Source: AC-69 sp963751665
GTDB lineage: Bacteria; Actinomycetota; UBA4738; HRBIN12
Assembly: GCA_963751665.1 (NCBI GenBank)
Contig: CAVVVF010000004.1
Span: 248,001-312,000, forward strand
DNA: 64,000 bases
Direction: 5' to 3'
Positions within the stretch are counted from its first letter, which is position 1. Each line of letters begins with the position of its first letter. A model generated the notes under the pieces. The model saw only the letters and a list, made by a program, of their open reading frames with translations. It was not told the origin of the DNA and did no database searches. Below are positions 49,948 to 59,205 of the stretch, one piece after another. The translations under genes and the position numbers were made by a program.

Positions 49948-50004
49948 TGCCTGCGGCGCGGGGTCGCGGGGAGCCGGGCGAGTGACCCCGGCGAGGGCCC
50001 CGGC

Positions 50005-50935
50005 GTGATCACGGCGGTGGAGGGCATCCGGGTCGGCCATTCCACGGACCTTCGGGGGCTGACCGGCTGCACCGTCGTGCTGTGCCCGCCGGGGACGGTG
50101 GGCTCGGGCGACGTTCGTGGCGGGGCCCCGGCGACGAGGGAGACCGACCTCCTTCGCCCGGGGACGTTGGTGAACGAGGTCAACGCCGTCCTCCTCACGG
50201 GGGGAAGCGCGTTCGGGCTTGATGCCGCCGCGGGAGTCATGCGGTACCTGGAGGAGCGCGGCATCGGCTTTCCCGCGGGGGTGGCCGTGGTCCCCATCGT
50301 CCCCGGGGCGGCCCTGTTCGACCTGGGGATCGGAGACCCCACGGCCCGCCCCGGCCCCGGCGAGGGCTATGCGGCGTGCGACGCGGCATCGGGACAGGTG
50401 GAGGAGGGGACCGTCGGCGCCGGCACGGGCGCCACCGTCGCCAAGCTCCTGGGACCCGATCGGCAGGTGAAAGGGGGGATCGGCTCCGCCTCGGCCACCG
50501 AGGGCTCCGTGGTCGTGGGGGCGCTGTTCGCCGTCAACGCGGTGGGCGAGGTGCTGGGAGAGGACGGGGAGGTGGTGGCGGGGGCGCGGCCGGCCGACGA
50601 GGGGGAGGAAGAGCCCGGGCGAAGGGGCCGTTCCCTGGCCGCACGGCCCCGCGACCAACACGATCATCGGGGTCGTGGCCACCAACGCGCGCCTGTCGAA
50701 GGAACGGGCCCACCTGCTGGCGGGGTCGGCGCACGACGCCGTCTCCGGCGTCGTGCGCCCCGCACATACAATCTGGGACGGCGACACGGTGTTCACGCTC
50801 GCGACGGGCCGGGTGGACGCCGCCCAGGACCTGCTGGAGCGGCTGGTGGAGCGAGCCGTGGCGGAATCGATCCGCCGTGGGGTGCTGTTGGCAACGGGCG
50901 TCCCGGGAGCGCCGTCGGTGGGGGAGGCGAGATGA
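50005..50935 (+). CDS. P1 (DmpA/S58) family peptidase (frame break at codon ~209)
   Basis: Self-processing N-terminal-nucleophile aminopeptidase family. MITAVEGIRVGHSTDLRGLT, RPGTLVNEVNAVLLTGGSAF GLDAAAGV and KGGIGSASATEGSVVVGALF are typical. One extra base near 50630 (GGGGCCGTTCCC) shifts the frame; afterwards PWPHGPATNTIIGVVATNAR, which holds the cleavage/nucleophile region, and AHDAVSGVVRPAHTIWDGDT VFTLATG continue to TGA 50933-50935. GTG 50005 start. The natural substrate is unknown. It overlaps the UDG gene by four bases. Confidence 0.85.
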
Positions 50936-51528
50936 GGACACTTCAGGAAGCGGCGCACGAGGCGTCGACCTGCACGAAGTGCCGGCTGGCCGGCGGACGG
51001 ACGCAGGTGGTCTACGGCACCGGGAACGCCGACGCGAACCTCATGTTCATCGGCGAGGGCCCGGGCTACTACGAGGACAAGCAGGGTGAGCCGTTCGTGG
51101 GCGCCGCCGGACAGCTGCTGAACCGGATGCTGGAGGAGATCGGCGTGCTGCGCGCAGACGTCTACATCGCGAACGTCATCAAGTGCCGGCCTCCGGGCAA
51201 CCGCGATCCGATGCCGGAGGAGGTCGATGCCTGCACCCCGTGGCTCCAGGAGCAGATCGCCCTCATCGATCCCCGCGTGATCGTGACCCTGGGGAACTTC
51301 GCCACCCGCTTCATGCTGGACAAGCCGGTCTCGATCAGCAGGGTTCGGGGCCAGCGGTTCCCGCTCGAGGGGCGCACCGTGATCCCGACGTTCCACCCGG
51401 CGGCCATCCTTCGCGGCGGCGGCGAGGCCTCGACGCAGATGGCCGCCCTTCGCTCGGACTTCCAGGAGATCAAGCGGGCGCTGGCCGAGATGCCGGAGCC
51501 GGTCGAGGAACAGCTCGGCCTGTTCTGA
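50932..51528 (+). CDS. udgA: Uracil-DNA glycosylase, family 4 (iron-sulfur)
   Basis: 198 aa. Excises uracil from DNA. The four 4Fe-4S cysteines are Cys14, Cys17, Cys85 and Cys101. The catalytic motif GEGPGYYEDKQGEPFVG and the C-terminal TFHPAAILRGGG with the conserved His are intact. ATG 50932 overlaps the peptidase stop, and its TGA overlaps the tsaE ATG by one base. Confidence 0.95.
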   Translation: MRTLQEAAHEASTCTKCRLAGGRTQVVYGTGNADANLMFIGEGPGYYEDKQGEPFVGAAGQLLNRMLEEIGVLRADVYIANVIKCRPPGNRDPMPEEVDACTPWLQEQIALIDPRVIVTLGNFATRFMLDKPVSISRVRGQRFPLEGRTVIPTFHPAAILRGGGEASTQMAALRSDFQEIKRALAEMPEPVEEQLGLF

Positions 51529-52016
51529 TGCGGATCGAGCTCACCGCCACGACGCCGGAGGACACGATGGCGGTGGGGGAGGCCGTCGCCTCGCTCATCC
51601 GGGAGGGCGACGCCCTCGCCCTCACCGGCGAGCTCGGCGCCGGCAAGACCACGTTCGTACGCGGCGTCGCACGAGCCCTCGGCTTCGACGGGGCGGTCGC
51701 CTCGCCCACCTTCACGTTGGTGCGCGAGTACCAGGGCCGGGTCCGCATCTACCACGTAGACGTCTACCGGCTGGAGCGGGTGCAGGAGGTCCTGGACCTC
51801 GGGCTGGACGAGATGGCGGCCGAGGGCGGCGTGCTCCTCGTCGAGTGGGGTGACGCCGTTGAAGGGTTCCTGCCCGACGACCACCTGCTCGCGGAGATCA
51901 CCGTCGTGGGCGATGGGGACGCCAGGCGGATCGTCGTCACGGGGGTCGGCCCGTCGTGGGCCACTCGGTGGGAGCGCCTGGAGCGGCTGACCGAGCCGTG
52001 GGGGAGGGCCGCGTGA
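51528..52016 (+). CDS. tsaE: tRNA threonylcarbamoyladenosine biosynthesis ATPase TsaE
   Basis: 162 aa. Walker A is TGELGAGKTTFVRGVARALG; SPTFTLVREYQG and YHVDVYRLE follow, and VEWGDAV is the family Trp motif. With TsaB and TsaD it makes t6A37 in ANN-decoding tRNAs. ATG 51528 overlaps the upstream stop, and its TGA overlaps the tsaB GTG. Confidence 0.95.
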   Translation: MRIELTATTPEDTMAVGEAVASLIREGDALALTGELGAGKTTFVRGVARALGFDGAVASPTFTLVREYQGRVRIYHVDVYRLERVQEVLDLGLDEMAAEGGVLLVEWGDAVEGFLPDDHLLAEITVVGDGDARRIVVTGVGPSWATRWERLERLTEPWGRAA

Positions 52017-52720
52017 TCGTCCTCGGCATCGAGACTTCGACCCCCCAGACCTCGGTGGCCCTCGGCACCGAACAGGGCGTGATGGCCTCCATGCAGCTCG
52101 CGTCCAAGGCTCGGCAGGACCAGGTGGTCCCCATCCTCGAGCACCTGCTCGACTGGACGGGCCTGGAGCTCTCGCACGTGGGCGGGGTGGCGGTGGGCCT
52201 TGGCCCCGGCCTGTTCACCGGGCTGCGGGTCGGCGTGGAGACAGGCAAGACCCTGGCCCAGGTGCTGTCGGTCCCCATCGTGGGGATCCCCTCGCTCGAT
52301 GTCCTGGCCTTCGGGGTCCGCTACACGCGGCGGCTGATCGGGGCCGTCGTCGACGCCCGCCGAGGGGAGGTCTTCCACGCGCTGTACCGGGGGGTGCCCG
52401 GGGGCGTGATGCGCGTGGGCGAGTACCGGGTGGCGCCGCCCAGCCACCTGGCCGCCGAGCTGGAGGCCGTGCGGGAAGAGGTGCTGCTCGTGGGCAACGG
52501 TGCCATCCTGTATCGGAAGGAGCTCGAGGCGGTCGGCGCCCGGGTAGAGTTCGCCTCGCCCGCGCAGGCTCACCCGCAGGCGTCGGCGATGGTCGAGCTG
52601 GCCGTCCCGCGCTTCATCCGGGAGGAGACCGACCGGTCGTTCGAGGTGTTGCCGCTCTACCTGAGGAAGTCGGATGCGGAGATCGCTTGGGATCAGCGAG
52701 CCCGAGGCGCCACGGCTTGA
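52013..52720 (+). CDS. tsaB: tRNA threonylcarbamoyladenosine biosynthesis protein TsaB
   Basis: 235 aa ASKHA-fold partner of TsaD. VLGIETSTPQTSVALGTEQG and GVAVGLGPGLFTGLRVGVET are diagnostic. GTG 52013 overlaps tsaE, and the last 47 bases overlap rimI. Confidence 0.94.
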   Translation: MIVLGIETSTPQTSVALGTEQGVMASMQLASKARQDQVVPILEHLLDWTGLELSHVGGVAVGLGPGLFTGLRVGVETGKTLAQVLSVPIVGIPSLDVLAFGVRYTRRLIGAVVDARRGEVFHALYRGVPGGVMRVGEYRVAPPSHLAAELEAVREEVLLVGNGAILYRKELEAVGARVEFASPAQAHPQASAMVELAVPRFIREETDRSFEVLPLYLRKSDAEIAWDQRARGATA

Positions 52721-53222
52721 GGTGACCCGGATGCGCCGCCGCCACCTGCGCGGCGTGATGGCCATCGAGCGCCAGGTCTACCCCCGCCCGTGGAGCCCCA
52801 ACCTGTTCATCTCCGAGATGGCCGAGACCCGGAACCGGTGCTACCTGGTGGCCCGCATCGACAAGGAGATCGTGGGCTACGGCGGCCTCATCTGCTACGG
52901 CGAGGAGGCCCACGTCACGAACATCGCCGTCGACCCCGAGCACCAGCGCAACAAGATCGGGATGCGCCTGCTCCACGACCTCATCCAGAACGCGGTCGCG
53001 ACGGGGGCCCAGGCCGTCTCGCTCGAGGTCCGCGTGTCGAACTACGGCGCGCAGCGCCTGTACGGCAAGTTCGGGTTCCGGCCCGTCGGCGTCCGCAAGA
53101 ACTACTACCAGGAGGTCAACGAGGACGCCCTCGTCATGTGGGTCGACGACGTGAACGGGCCCGAGTACCAGAAGCGACTGCGCGGGCTGGCCGAGCAGCT
53201 CCCCGACGGCGTTCGCCCGTGA
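52674..53222 (+). CDS. rimI: Ribosomal-protein-alanine N-acetyltransferase
   Basis: 182 aa GNAT enzyme. VTRMRRRHLRGVMAIERQVY PRPW and acetyl-CoA motif A (VDPEHQRNKIGMRLLHDLIQ, with N in place of the usual R-R/G-x-G pattern) lead to LEVRVSNYGAQRLYGKFGF. Located between tsaB and tsaD, as in most actinobacteria. ATG 52674 overlaps tsaB, and a later start near residue 20 is possible. The target may be S18 or other proteins. Confidence 0.88.
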   Translation: MRRSLGISEPEAPRLEVTRMRRRHLRGVMAIERQVYPRPWSPNLFISEMAETRNRCYLVARIDKEIVGYGGLICYGEEAHVTNIAVDPEHQRNKIGMRLLHDLIQNAVATGAQAVSLEVRVSNYGAQRLYGKFGFRPVGVRKNYYQEVNEDALVMWVDDVNGPEYQKRLRGLAEQLPDGVRP

Positions 53223-53232
53223 GCGCGAGCCC

Positions 53233-54237
53233 GTGAAGGTCCTGGGCATCGAGACCTCCTGCGACGAGACCGCGGTCGCCGTGGTGCAGGACGGCCGAAC
53301 CGTCCTGGCCAACCTCGTCGCCAGCCAGACGGATCTGCACGCCCGGTTCGGCGGCGTCGTGCCCGAGGTCGCCTCCCGGGCCCACGTGCAGGCCCTGAAC
53401 CCGCTGATGGACGAGGCGCTGGACCGCGCGGGATGCCGGTTCGCCGACCTCGACGGCGTGGCGGTGACCGCCGGGCCCGGACTGGTCGGCGCACTGCTGG
53501 TGGGGATCGCGGCTGCCAAGGCCGTCGCGCTGGCGACCGGGGCCGACCTCATCGGCGTGAATCACCTCGAGGGCCACATCTACGCGAACTTCATCGAACA
53601 CGGCCCGCCGGAGCCACCCTACGTCTGCCTCGTGGTGTCGGGCGGGCACACCATGCTCGTGCACATGCCCGAGGAGCACCGCTACCGGGTCCTGGGCCAG
53701 ACCGTGGACGATGCGGCCGGCGAGGCGTTCGACAAGATCGCCCGGTTCATGGGCCTGGGGTTCCCCGGCGGACCGGCTCTCGACAGGCTGGCGAAGAGGG
53801 GCGATCCCGCCGCCATCGCCTTTCCCCGGGCCATGATCGACACGGGCGACTACGACTTCTCGCTGTCCGGGCTGAAGACCGCGGTGCTTCGGCACGTGAA
53901 GGCCGAGAAGGCTGCCGGGCGGAATGTCGACCCTGCGGATCTGGCCGCATCGTTCCAGGAGGCCATCGTCGACGTCCAGGTGTCCAAGACCATCGCGGCC
54001 GCCAAGGAGCACGGCGTGAAGGCCGTGCTGCTCGGCGGCGGCGTGGTGGCGAACACCCGGCTCCGGGAGCGGATGGAGAAGGCCGGGGCCGAGGCCGGGA
54101 TCGGCGTGCTGTTCCCGTCCCTCGAGCTGTGCACCGACAACGCGGCGATGATCGCCGTGGCCGGGGCCTCGCGCCTGGCCCGAGGGGAGCGCACGCCGTT
54201 CGACGTCGTCGCCGATCCCGGGCTGGAGCTCGCGTGA
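53233..54237 (+). CDS. tsaD: tRNA N6-adenosine threonylcarbamoyltransferase TsaD
   Basis: 334 aa. VLGIETSCDETAVAVVQDGR, the metal-binding NHLEGHIYA histidines, VSGGHTMLV and GGGVVANTRLR are all present. Transfers the threonylcarbamoyl group to A37. GTG 53233 is chosen for MKVLGIETSCDE. It overlaps the next epimerase by four bases (GTGA). Confidence 0.97.
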   Translation: MKVLGIETSCDETAVAVVQDGRTVLANLVASQTDLHARFGGVVPEVASRAHVQALNPLMDEALDRAGCRFADLDGVAVTAGPGLVGALLVGIAAAKAVALATGADLIGVNHLEGHIYANFIEHGPPEPPYVCLVVSGGHTMLVHMPEEHRYRVLGQTVDDAAGEAFDKIARFMGLGFPGGPALDRLAKRGDPAAIAFPRAMIDTGDYDFSLSGLKTAVLRHVKAEKAAGRNVDPADLAASFQEAIVDVQVSKTIAAAKEHGVKAVLLGGGVVANTRLRERMEKAGAEAGIGVLFPSLELCTDNAAMIAVAGASRLARGERTPFDVVADPGLELA

Positions 54238-55178
54238 AGGCCTACCTCATCACGGGGGGGGCCGGGTTCATCGGGTCGCACCTGTCGGACCGGCTCCTGG
54301 CCGAGGGGCATCGCGTGCTCGCCGTGGACGACCTGTCGACCGGGCGGATAGCCAACCTGGCGGAGGCCCGGAGCTACGGCTCGGAGTTCACCTTCTTCAA
54401 CATGGACCTGCGCTCCGACGGCCTGCTCCAGCTGTTCGAACGGCACCAGCCCGAGGTCGTCATGCACCTCGGGGCCCAGGCCGGCGTCCGCCGCTCGCTC
54501 GATGATCCGGCCTTCGATGCGAGCGTGAACATCATGGGCCTGCTGAACGTGATGGAGTGCTCGGTCAAGATCGGCGTGCGAAAGCTCGTGTACGCGGCAT
54601 CGGGCGGAACCATCTACGGCGACGCCCGCCGGCTCCCGGCGAAGGAGTCGTCGGCTGCGGGGTCGCGCCCCGGGTCCCCTTACGGGATCAGCAAGAAGGT
54701 CGCCGTCGACTATCTGGAGTACTACGCGAAGTTCCGCGGGATCGACTTCACCGCGCTTGCCCTGGCCAACGTGTACGGCCCTCGCCAGGACCCGTTGGGG
54801 GAAGCCGGGGTGGTCTCCATCTTCGCCTCCAAGATGCTGGCCGGCGAGACACCCACGATCTTCGGTGACGGCAACCAGACCCGAGACTACGTGTTCATCG
54901 ACGACGCCGTGCATGCCCTCGCGCTCGCCGCCGATCGGGGGAGCGGGCGCCTCGTCAACGTCGGGACGGGGCTAGAGACCTCCGTGAACGGGCTGTACCG
55001 GATGCTCGCCGAGATCATCGGGTTCGCCGGCCAGCCGGCGAGCGGGCCGCTGCCGCCAGGCGAGGTGCGCCGGATCGCGCTCGACGTGGCGCTCGCCTCG
55101 GAGGTCCTCGGGTGGCACCCTTGGACCCACTTGGTCGACGGCCTGTCGGAGACGGTCGCCTACCTGAAGGGGGTGTGA
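54234..55178 (+). CDS. NAD-dependent nucleotide-sugar epimerase/dehydratase
   Basis: 314 aa extended SDR. NAD-binding TGGAGFIGSHLSDRLLAEGH, catalytic Tyr-x3-Lys in PYGISKKVAVDYL with upstream AASGGTIYGDARRLP, and GDGNQTRDYVFIDDAVHALA. Typical of UDP-glucose/UDP-GlcNAc 4-epimerases; the substrate cannot be fixed. GTG 54234 overlaps tsaD. It is the first of the sugar-modifying genes and converges with the BldD-like regulator, overlapping it by 19 bases. Confidence 0.88.
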   Translation: MKAYLITGGAGFIGSHLSDRLLAEGHRVLAVDDLSTGRIANLAEARSYGSEFTFFNMDLRSDGLLQLFERHQPEVVMHLGAQAGVRRSLDDPAFDASVNIMGLLNVMECSVKIGVRKLVYAASGGTIYGDARRLPAKESSAAGSRPGSPYGISKKVAVDYLEYYAKFRGIDFTALALANVYGPRQDPLGEAGVVSIFASKMLAGETPTIFGDGNQTRDYVFIDDAVHALALAADRGSGRLVNVGTGLETSVNGLYRMLAEIIGFAGQPASGPLPPGEVRRIALDVALASEVLGWHPWTHLVDGLSETVAYLKGV

Positions 55179-55663
55179 GGCTCGGGAGTGAACCGGAGTG
55201 CAGGCCGGATACGCTGGACGAACTCCCTGGGCTTGTGTCCGCTGATGGTGGCGAGAACCTCCAGGTCGCCGGAGCGGAGGGAGATCGCGTCCGTCCCCTG
55301 CTCGTCGCGAAGCTCCACGACCTCCCTGGCGAACCCGGCGAGGAGCTCGCCTTCGCGGCCATCAAGAGCATCGACCCGAGTGAGGTCGACCACGATCGGG
55401 GGGATCCCCTCCGCCGCCCTGAGGGCATGAGCCAACAAGCGTGCTGGAGAGACCTCGTAGAAGGTAGCCAGCTCAGAGAAGCGCTCGACCGAGATCTTTC
55501 GCTCGCCCCGTTCGTACCCTGCTACCGAGGTGGCCTTGAACCGGCCACCCGATCGTTGTGTGAGCTCTCGCAACGTCAACCCACGTGCTCGGCGAGCCCG
55601 GCGAAGGGCTCGGCCGATCTCAAGGGCAAGACGATCCATGGCTCGATTTCCCAGGCGCCGCAT
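55160..55663 (-). CDS. BldD-like transcriptional regulator
   Basis: 167 aa (ATG 55663) or 159 aa (ATG 55639, MDRLALEIGRALRRARRARG). The XRE helix-turn-helix continues GLTLRELTQRSGGRFKATSV AGYERGERKISVERFSELAT FY, very close to the BldD N-terminal domain of actinobacterial developmental regulators. The C-terminal domain has R-S-G-D (LRSGDLEVLATIS), matching the first half of the BldD c-di-GMP signature. The second half (R-x-x-D, eight residues on) reads GHKP, so c-di-GMP binding is doubtful. It is next to a polysaccharide cluster and a two-component system. Confidence 0.8.
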   Translation of the reverse strand: MRRLGNRAMDRLALEIGRALRRARRARGLTLRELTQRSGGRFKATSVAGYERGERKISVERFSELATFYEVSPARLLAHALRAAEGIPPIVVDLTRVDALDGREGELLAGFAREVVELRDEQGTDAISLRSGDLEVLATISGHKPREFVQRIRPALRFTPEPHTPFR

Positions 55664-55916
55664 TCGACCGTCGGCGGGGAAGCCCGATCAGTCTAGGACC
55701 TGGACGGGATGGGTTCCACCGGCTATCTCCTGATCGGCGTCGTAACTTTCCTACGCTGGCCGGTCGATTGTCCCAGGCGACAAGGTGTTGACCTCCCGGA
55801 AACCCCCAGATCATGGGGAGCCGGGCCAAAAAGGATGACAAGAACACGCTCGGAGTCCTCCAGCCTTGCGAAGGACGCGCTATGCGTTCTAGACTCCGGT
55901 ACGTCGTTGACAGTAC

Positions 55917-57527
55917 GTGCAACGGACCAGGCCGAGGGGAGCTACGCTGAGGGGACTAGCGGACCGCGAGATCTTGCAGGGCCTCTGCCATGCCTTCGCA
56001 TCAGCTCCCACCTTCGAGGAGCTGGCGACGTCCACGGCCCGCTGGGCCCGGTCGGCGACCGGATGCGATCCGACGCATGTGAGCTTCGCCCTACCCGACT
56101 CCGCTGGGCGCCTGCGTGTCGCCTGGAGGGACGGGGCCAGTGCGAGTGCGAGTGGGGGCAGGAAGCGCTCGGTCCGGCGTCGCACCGCATTTCGAACCAA
56201 GAGGGCTGTTCAGGTAGACGCGGGTCAGGACGGCGGTCTGGCGCTCTTCCCTCTCGTCAGTCGAGGTACGCCGTTCGGCGTGCTGGAGATCACGGCCCCC
56301 CGGCAAGCCATCCACGACGGATGGGAGCTCCTGGAGGCTGTTGCCAGCCAGGCCGCCATCACATTTCACAACCTGTTCGAGCAGCGCAGCCTGAGACGCC
56401 AGGTCGAGACGCTGGAACGGGCGACCACGCTTGGACGGGATCTGGTGCGAGCCAACGATCCAGACGGAGCGGCGCAGTTGGCCGTCCGGTTCGTAGGCGA
56501 GCGGTTCGAGCTCCCGGTTGCGGGGTGGGTCGCGACCGCGAACTCGCAGCGCATGGTGCTCACCTCGGTACGAGGTCTCGGATCGCGGAAGCGCAAACAG
56601 CTTAACGCAGTTATGGGTGCGTTCCCCAGGTGGAGCTCGCTGTCGTCCTCGGAGCGGGGTGCGCTCGTTCGCCGGTTCCGGGAGGTGCTCGGTGCGCCCA
56701 ACGCCGCCATCGTGGAGGCGGGTGACGCCCTTCTCCTTGTGGCGGATGCGCCCGCCTCACTGCAGCCGACATTCGACGCCGTGGGGTCCTTACTCGCGGC
56801 TGTCCTCTTGCAACTCGCCATCACGGCCAAGGCGGAGCGGCGCAACGAACAGCTCGACATGGGGATCGCATGGACCGCACACGAGCTTCGAGCGCCGCTG
56901 ATCGACGTGAAGGCGGTCCTCGAATTCCTGCTGGCGGAGGATGCTGGGAGCCCGATCGGCATCGCGATGTTGCAACGATCGCTCCTCGAGCTCGAGGAGC
57001 TCGTTGGGACGACCGAGGGACTCTTGGGGTGGGCAGTGGGGGCCCACCCCCTTCGGCGCCGCGTGGCGGACGTCATCCAGATCGTTTCCCAGGCGATCCA
57101 CGCGTGTGAGCTGGGATGGGGCGAGGGGCGCATGAGCCTGTCCGGACCGACACGGGCGATGGCCCGCATCGATCCGGTTCAGCTGAGGCGTGCGATCGAG
57201 AACGTTCTCCGCAACGCCTTGGCTTGCTCGGATCGAGATTCCGAGGTCGCGGTGTCGGTGAATGAAAGAGACGATGTGATCACCGTGAGCGTACGGGACC
57301 AGGGCCCGGGTATCCCGGAGGCGGAGTGGGACGGGATCTTCGATCCCTTCGTACGGGGATCGGCGGCTCGTTCTCGGTCGGGGAACGGCGGCTTGGGCTT
57401 GTTCATCGCTCGACGTGTGCTCGAAGCCCACGGGGGGAGGATATGGGTCGATTCGGATCGAAGGCGAACGATGTTCCATCTACAAGTGCCGATCGAGCTG
57501 GCGAGGGCTCGGCGCTCAGCGTCCTGA
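55917..57527 (+). CDS. GAF-domain sensor histidine kinase
   Basis: 536 aa, no membrane helix, so cytoplasmic. Residues ~20-160 and ~165-300 look like two GAF-type sensory domains (second: VRANDPDGAAQLAVRFVGER). The phospho-acceptor is His322 in WTAHELRAPLIDVKAVLEFL. The ATPase has the N box (RRAIENVLRNALACS), G1 (VSVRDQGPGIPEAEW) and G2 (GNGGLGLFIARRVLEAHGGR). The start is uncertain: the first codon (GTG 55917) lacks a good ribosome site. It overlaps the response regulator by 85 bases, so the two are coupled. Confidence 0.88.
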   Translation: MQRTRPRGATLRGLADREILQGLCHAFASAPTFEELATSTARWARSATGCDPTHVSFALPDSAGRLRVAWRDGASASASGGRKRSVRRRTAFRTKRAVQVDAGQDGGLALFPLVSRGTPFGVLEITAPRQAIHDGWELLEAVASQAAITFHNLFEQRSLRRQVETLERATTLGRDLVRANDPDGAAQLAVRFVGERFELPVAGWVATANSQRMVLTSVRGLGSRKRKQLNAVMGAFPRWSSLSSSERGALVRRFREVLGAPNAAIVEAGDALLLVADAPASLQPTFDAVGSLLAAVLLQLAITAKAERRNEQLDMGIAWTAHELRAPLIDVKAVLEFLLAEDAGSPIGIAMLQRSLLELEELVGTTEGLLGWAVGAHPLRRRVADVIQIVSQAIHACELGWGEGRMSLSGPTRAMARIDPVQLRRAIENVLRNALACSDRDSEVAVSVNERDDVITVSVRDQGPGIPEAEWDGIFDPFVRGSAARSRSGNGGLGLFIARRVLEAHGGRIWVDSDRRRTMFHLQVPIELARARRSAS

Positions 57528-58225
57528 TCGTCGACGACCACATGCTGTTCGCCGAGGCCATCAGGTCGGCCCTGGAGGCTGCGGGCGTGATTGTTGCCGG
57601 CGTATCAGCGACCGCTGAAGACGCGGTGACGAGTGTATTGGGTAAGCGTCCGGACCTGGTCCTGATGGATGTCGCTCTTCCTGACCAGAGTGGGCTGCTC
57701 GCCGGGAGGCGGATCCTGCAGGAATGGCCTGAAGCGAAGATCCTCGCGCTGACCGCTCTGGAGGAGCGCCACGTTGCCGAAGAGGCGCTCCGAATCGGGT
57801 TTCGAGGGTATCTGACTAAGGACACGCCTCTCGCCCAGTTTGTGAACTTCGTCCGCGCGGTCATCGACGGGCAACTCATCATGCCGCATCGGCTGGGACC
57901 GGCGAGCCGCCGGGCTGCAGAGCACGACGACGCGGAACTCCTCGCCGCCCAGCTCACTCCTCGGGAGCGGGAGGTACTTACCCTTCTCACACGGGGCGCG
58001 AATGGTCGCGAGATGGCGGCGGACCTGGGGATCAGCCGGAACACCGTGAGGACCCACGTTCAGAGCATCTTGACCAAGCTTCAAGTCCACTCCCGACTGG
58101 AGGCCGCGACCTTCGCCGTGCGCCACCGATTGATGGCGCTGCCGGGGGCCGATGCCTCGATGGGCGCGGCGGCGACCGCCTATCCGTCCGTCGCGAACGG
58201 CGTGGGGCTCGTACGGTCATCGTAG
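57443..58225 (+). CDS. NarL/FixJ-family response regulator (cognate of the GAF kinase)
   Basis: 260 aa. Receiver residues ~24-145 with the acidic pair Asp31-Asp32 (VLIVDDHM), phospho-acceptor Asp76 (LVLMDVALP), Thr and Lys (LTKD). The LuxR-type HTH is LTPREREVLTLLTRGANGRE MAADLGISRNTVRTHVQSIL. ATG 57443 is preceded by GGGGGGAGG inside the kinase gene. Overlap with the kinase strongly suggests a pair. Confidence 0.88.
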   Translation: MGRFGSKANDVPSTSADRAGEGSALSVLIVDDHMLFAEAIRSALEAAGVIVAGVSATAEDAVTSVLGKRPDLVLMDVALPDQSGLLAGRRILQEWPEAKILALTALEERHVAEEALRIGFRGYLTKDTPLAQFVNFVRAVIDGQLIMPHRLGPASRRAAEHDDAELLAAQLTPREREVLTLLTRGANGREMAADLGISRNTVRTHVQSILTKLQVHSRLEAATFAVRHRLMALPGADASMGAAATAYPSVANGVGLVRSS

Positions 58226-58320
58226 GGTGGGTACTGCTTCTGGCGCGTGTGGGAGGCCCAGCCCGCCAAGTAGCGTAGTCGTCCGGTCTACCGCTGCTGC
58301 AGGCGAGAGGGAGGACTGGA

Positions 58321-59070
58321 GTGAGTGACACACCGGATCCCATCCGGGTCCTTCTCGCCGACCAGCACGCCCTGTTCCGTGAGGCTATCCGAGCCATCTT
58401 CGAAGCCGAGCCGGACCTCCGAGTGGTAGCGGAGGCGGAGACAGGCTTCCAGGCGGTGGAGGTGGCGGCACGCACAGAGCCGGATGTTGCCATCCTCCAT
58501 GCGGGGCTCGAGGCTTGCGACGCCATCCAGGCTATCGGCCTGCTGCACGAACGCGTCCCCGGGTGTCGGATGCTGATCCTGGCCGCTGTAGAGCACCATG
58601 GGACGCTCGCGGCGGCCGTCGAGGCTGGAGCCAGCGGGTTCCTCACCAAGGGAGCTCCGCTCGTGGAGCTTCTGGAGGCCACGCGGGCCCTCTCGCGAGG
58701 CGAGACAGTGATCCCGCCTCGGATGCTCGGCGGACTCTTGTCCCGGCTCATCTCGCACAGGCAAGAGCTGGACCTCGCTCAGGAGCGACTGGCCAGGCTG
58801 ACCCACCGAGAGCGACAGGTCCTGGCCCTGCTGGCCGAGGGCGCCGACAACGACGCTATCGCCCGGACCCTGGTGATCAGCCCGCAGACGGCTCGGACTC
58901 ACATCCAGAACATACTCAGCAAGCTCGACGTCCATTCGCGACTCGAGGCTACCGCCTTCGTGTTCTGGAACGGGAACCTCGAGAACCTGCTGGCTGCGAA
59001 CGCTGCTCACCAGGTTCGCGCGACCCGGAGTGCGCCCGAGATCCGGCCCTTGATGACCGCGAGGGATTGA
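58321..59070 (+). CDS. Atypical NarL-family response regulator lacking the phospho-acceptor Asp
   Basis: 249 aa. Receiver plus LuxR HTH (LTHRERQVLALLAEGADNDA IARTLVISPQTARTHIQNIL). The phosphorylation site is replaced: PDVAILHAGLEA has His60 where Asp is invariant, and the acidic pair is Asp14-Gln15 (LLADQH). The switch Lys (FLTKG) is kept. Such receivers cannot be phosphorylated in the usual way and may respond to ligand or to heterodimerisation. GTG 58321 follows GAGGGAGGA. It is 95 bp after the intact regulator, and the two are paralogues. Confidence 0.85.
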   Translation: MSDTPDPIRVLLADQHALFREAIRAIFEAEPDLRVVAEAETGFQAVEVAARTEPDVAILHAGLEACDAIQAIGLLHERVPGCRMLILAAVEHHGTLAAAVEAGASGFLTKGAPLVELLEATRALSRGETVIPPRMLGGLLSRLISHRQELDLAQERLARLTHRERQVLALLAEGADNDAIARTLVISPQTARTHIQNILSKLDVHSRLEATAFVFWNGNLENLLAANAAHQVRATRSAPEIRPLMTARD

Positions 59071-59205
59071 AGGCGCACCCGCTCAGGAGGACGGCCCGAC
59101 ATCGTCGCTCGATGGCTGACCCAGGCCGCTGACTTCGGGTTGGGAGCCGATGCTTGAGGCAGATCGAAGGTTGATTGGACTATCCAGTGCCAGAGGTGGA
59201 CATGA

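Noticed and set aside
50005..51528. P1 peptidase-uracil-DNA glycosylase fusion
   Set aside because: The peptidase continues in the +1 frame to TGA 50933-50935, which overlaps the UDG ATG; the run-on segment is not protein-like.
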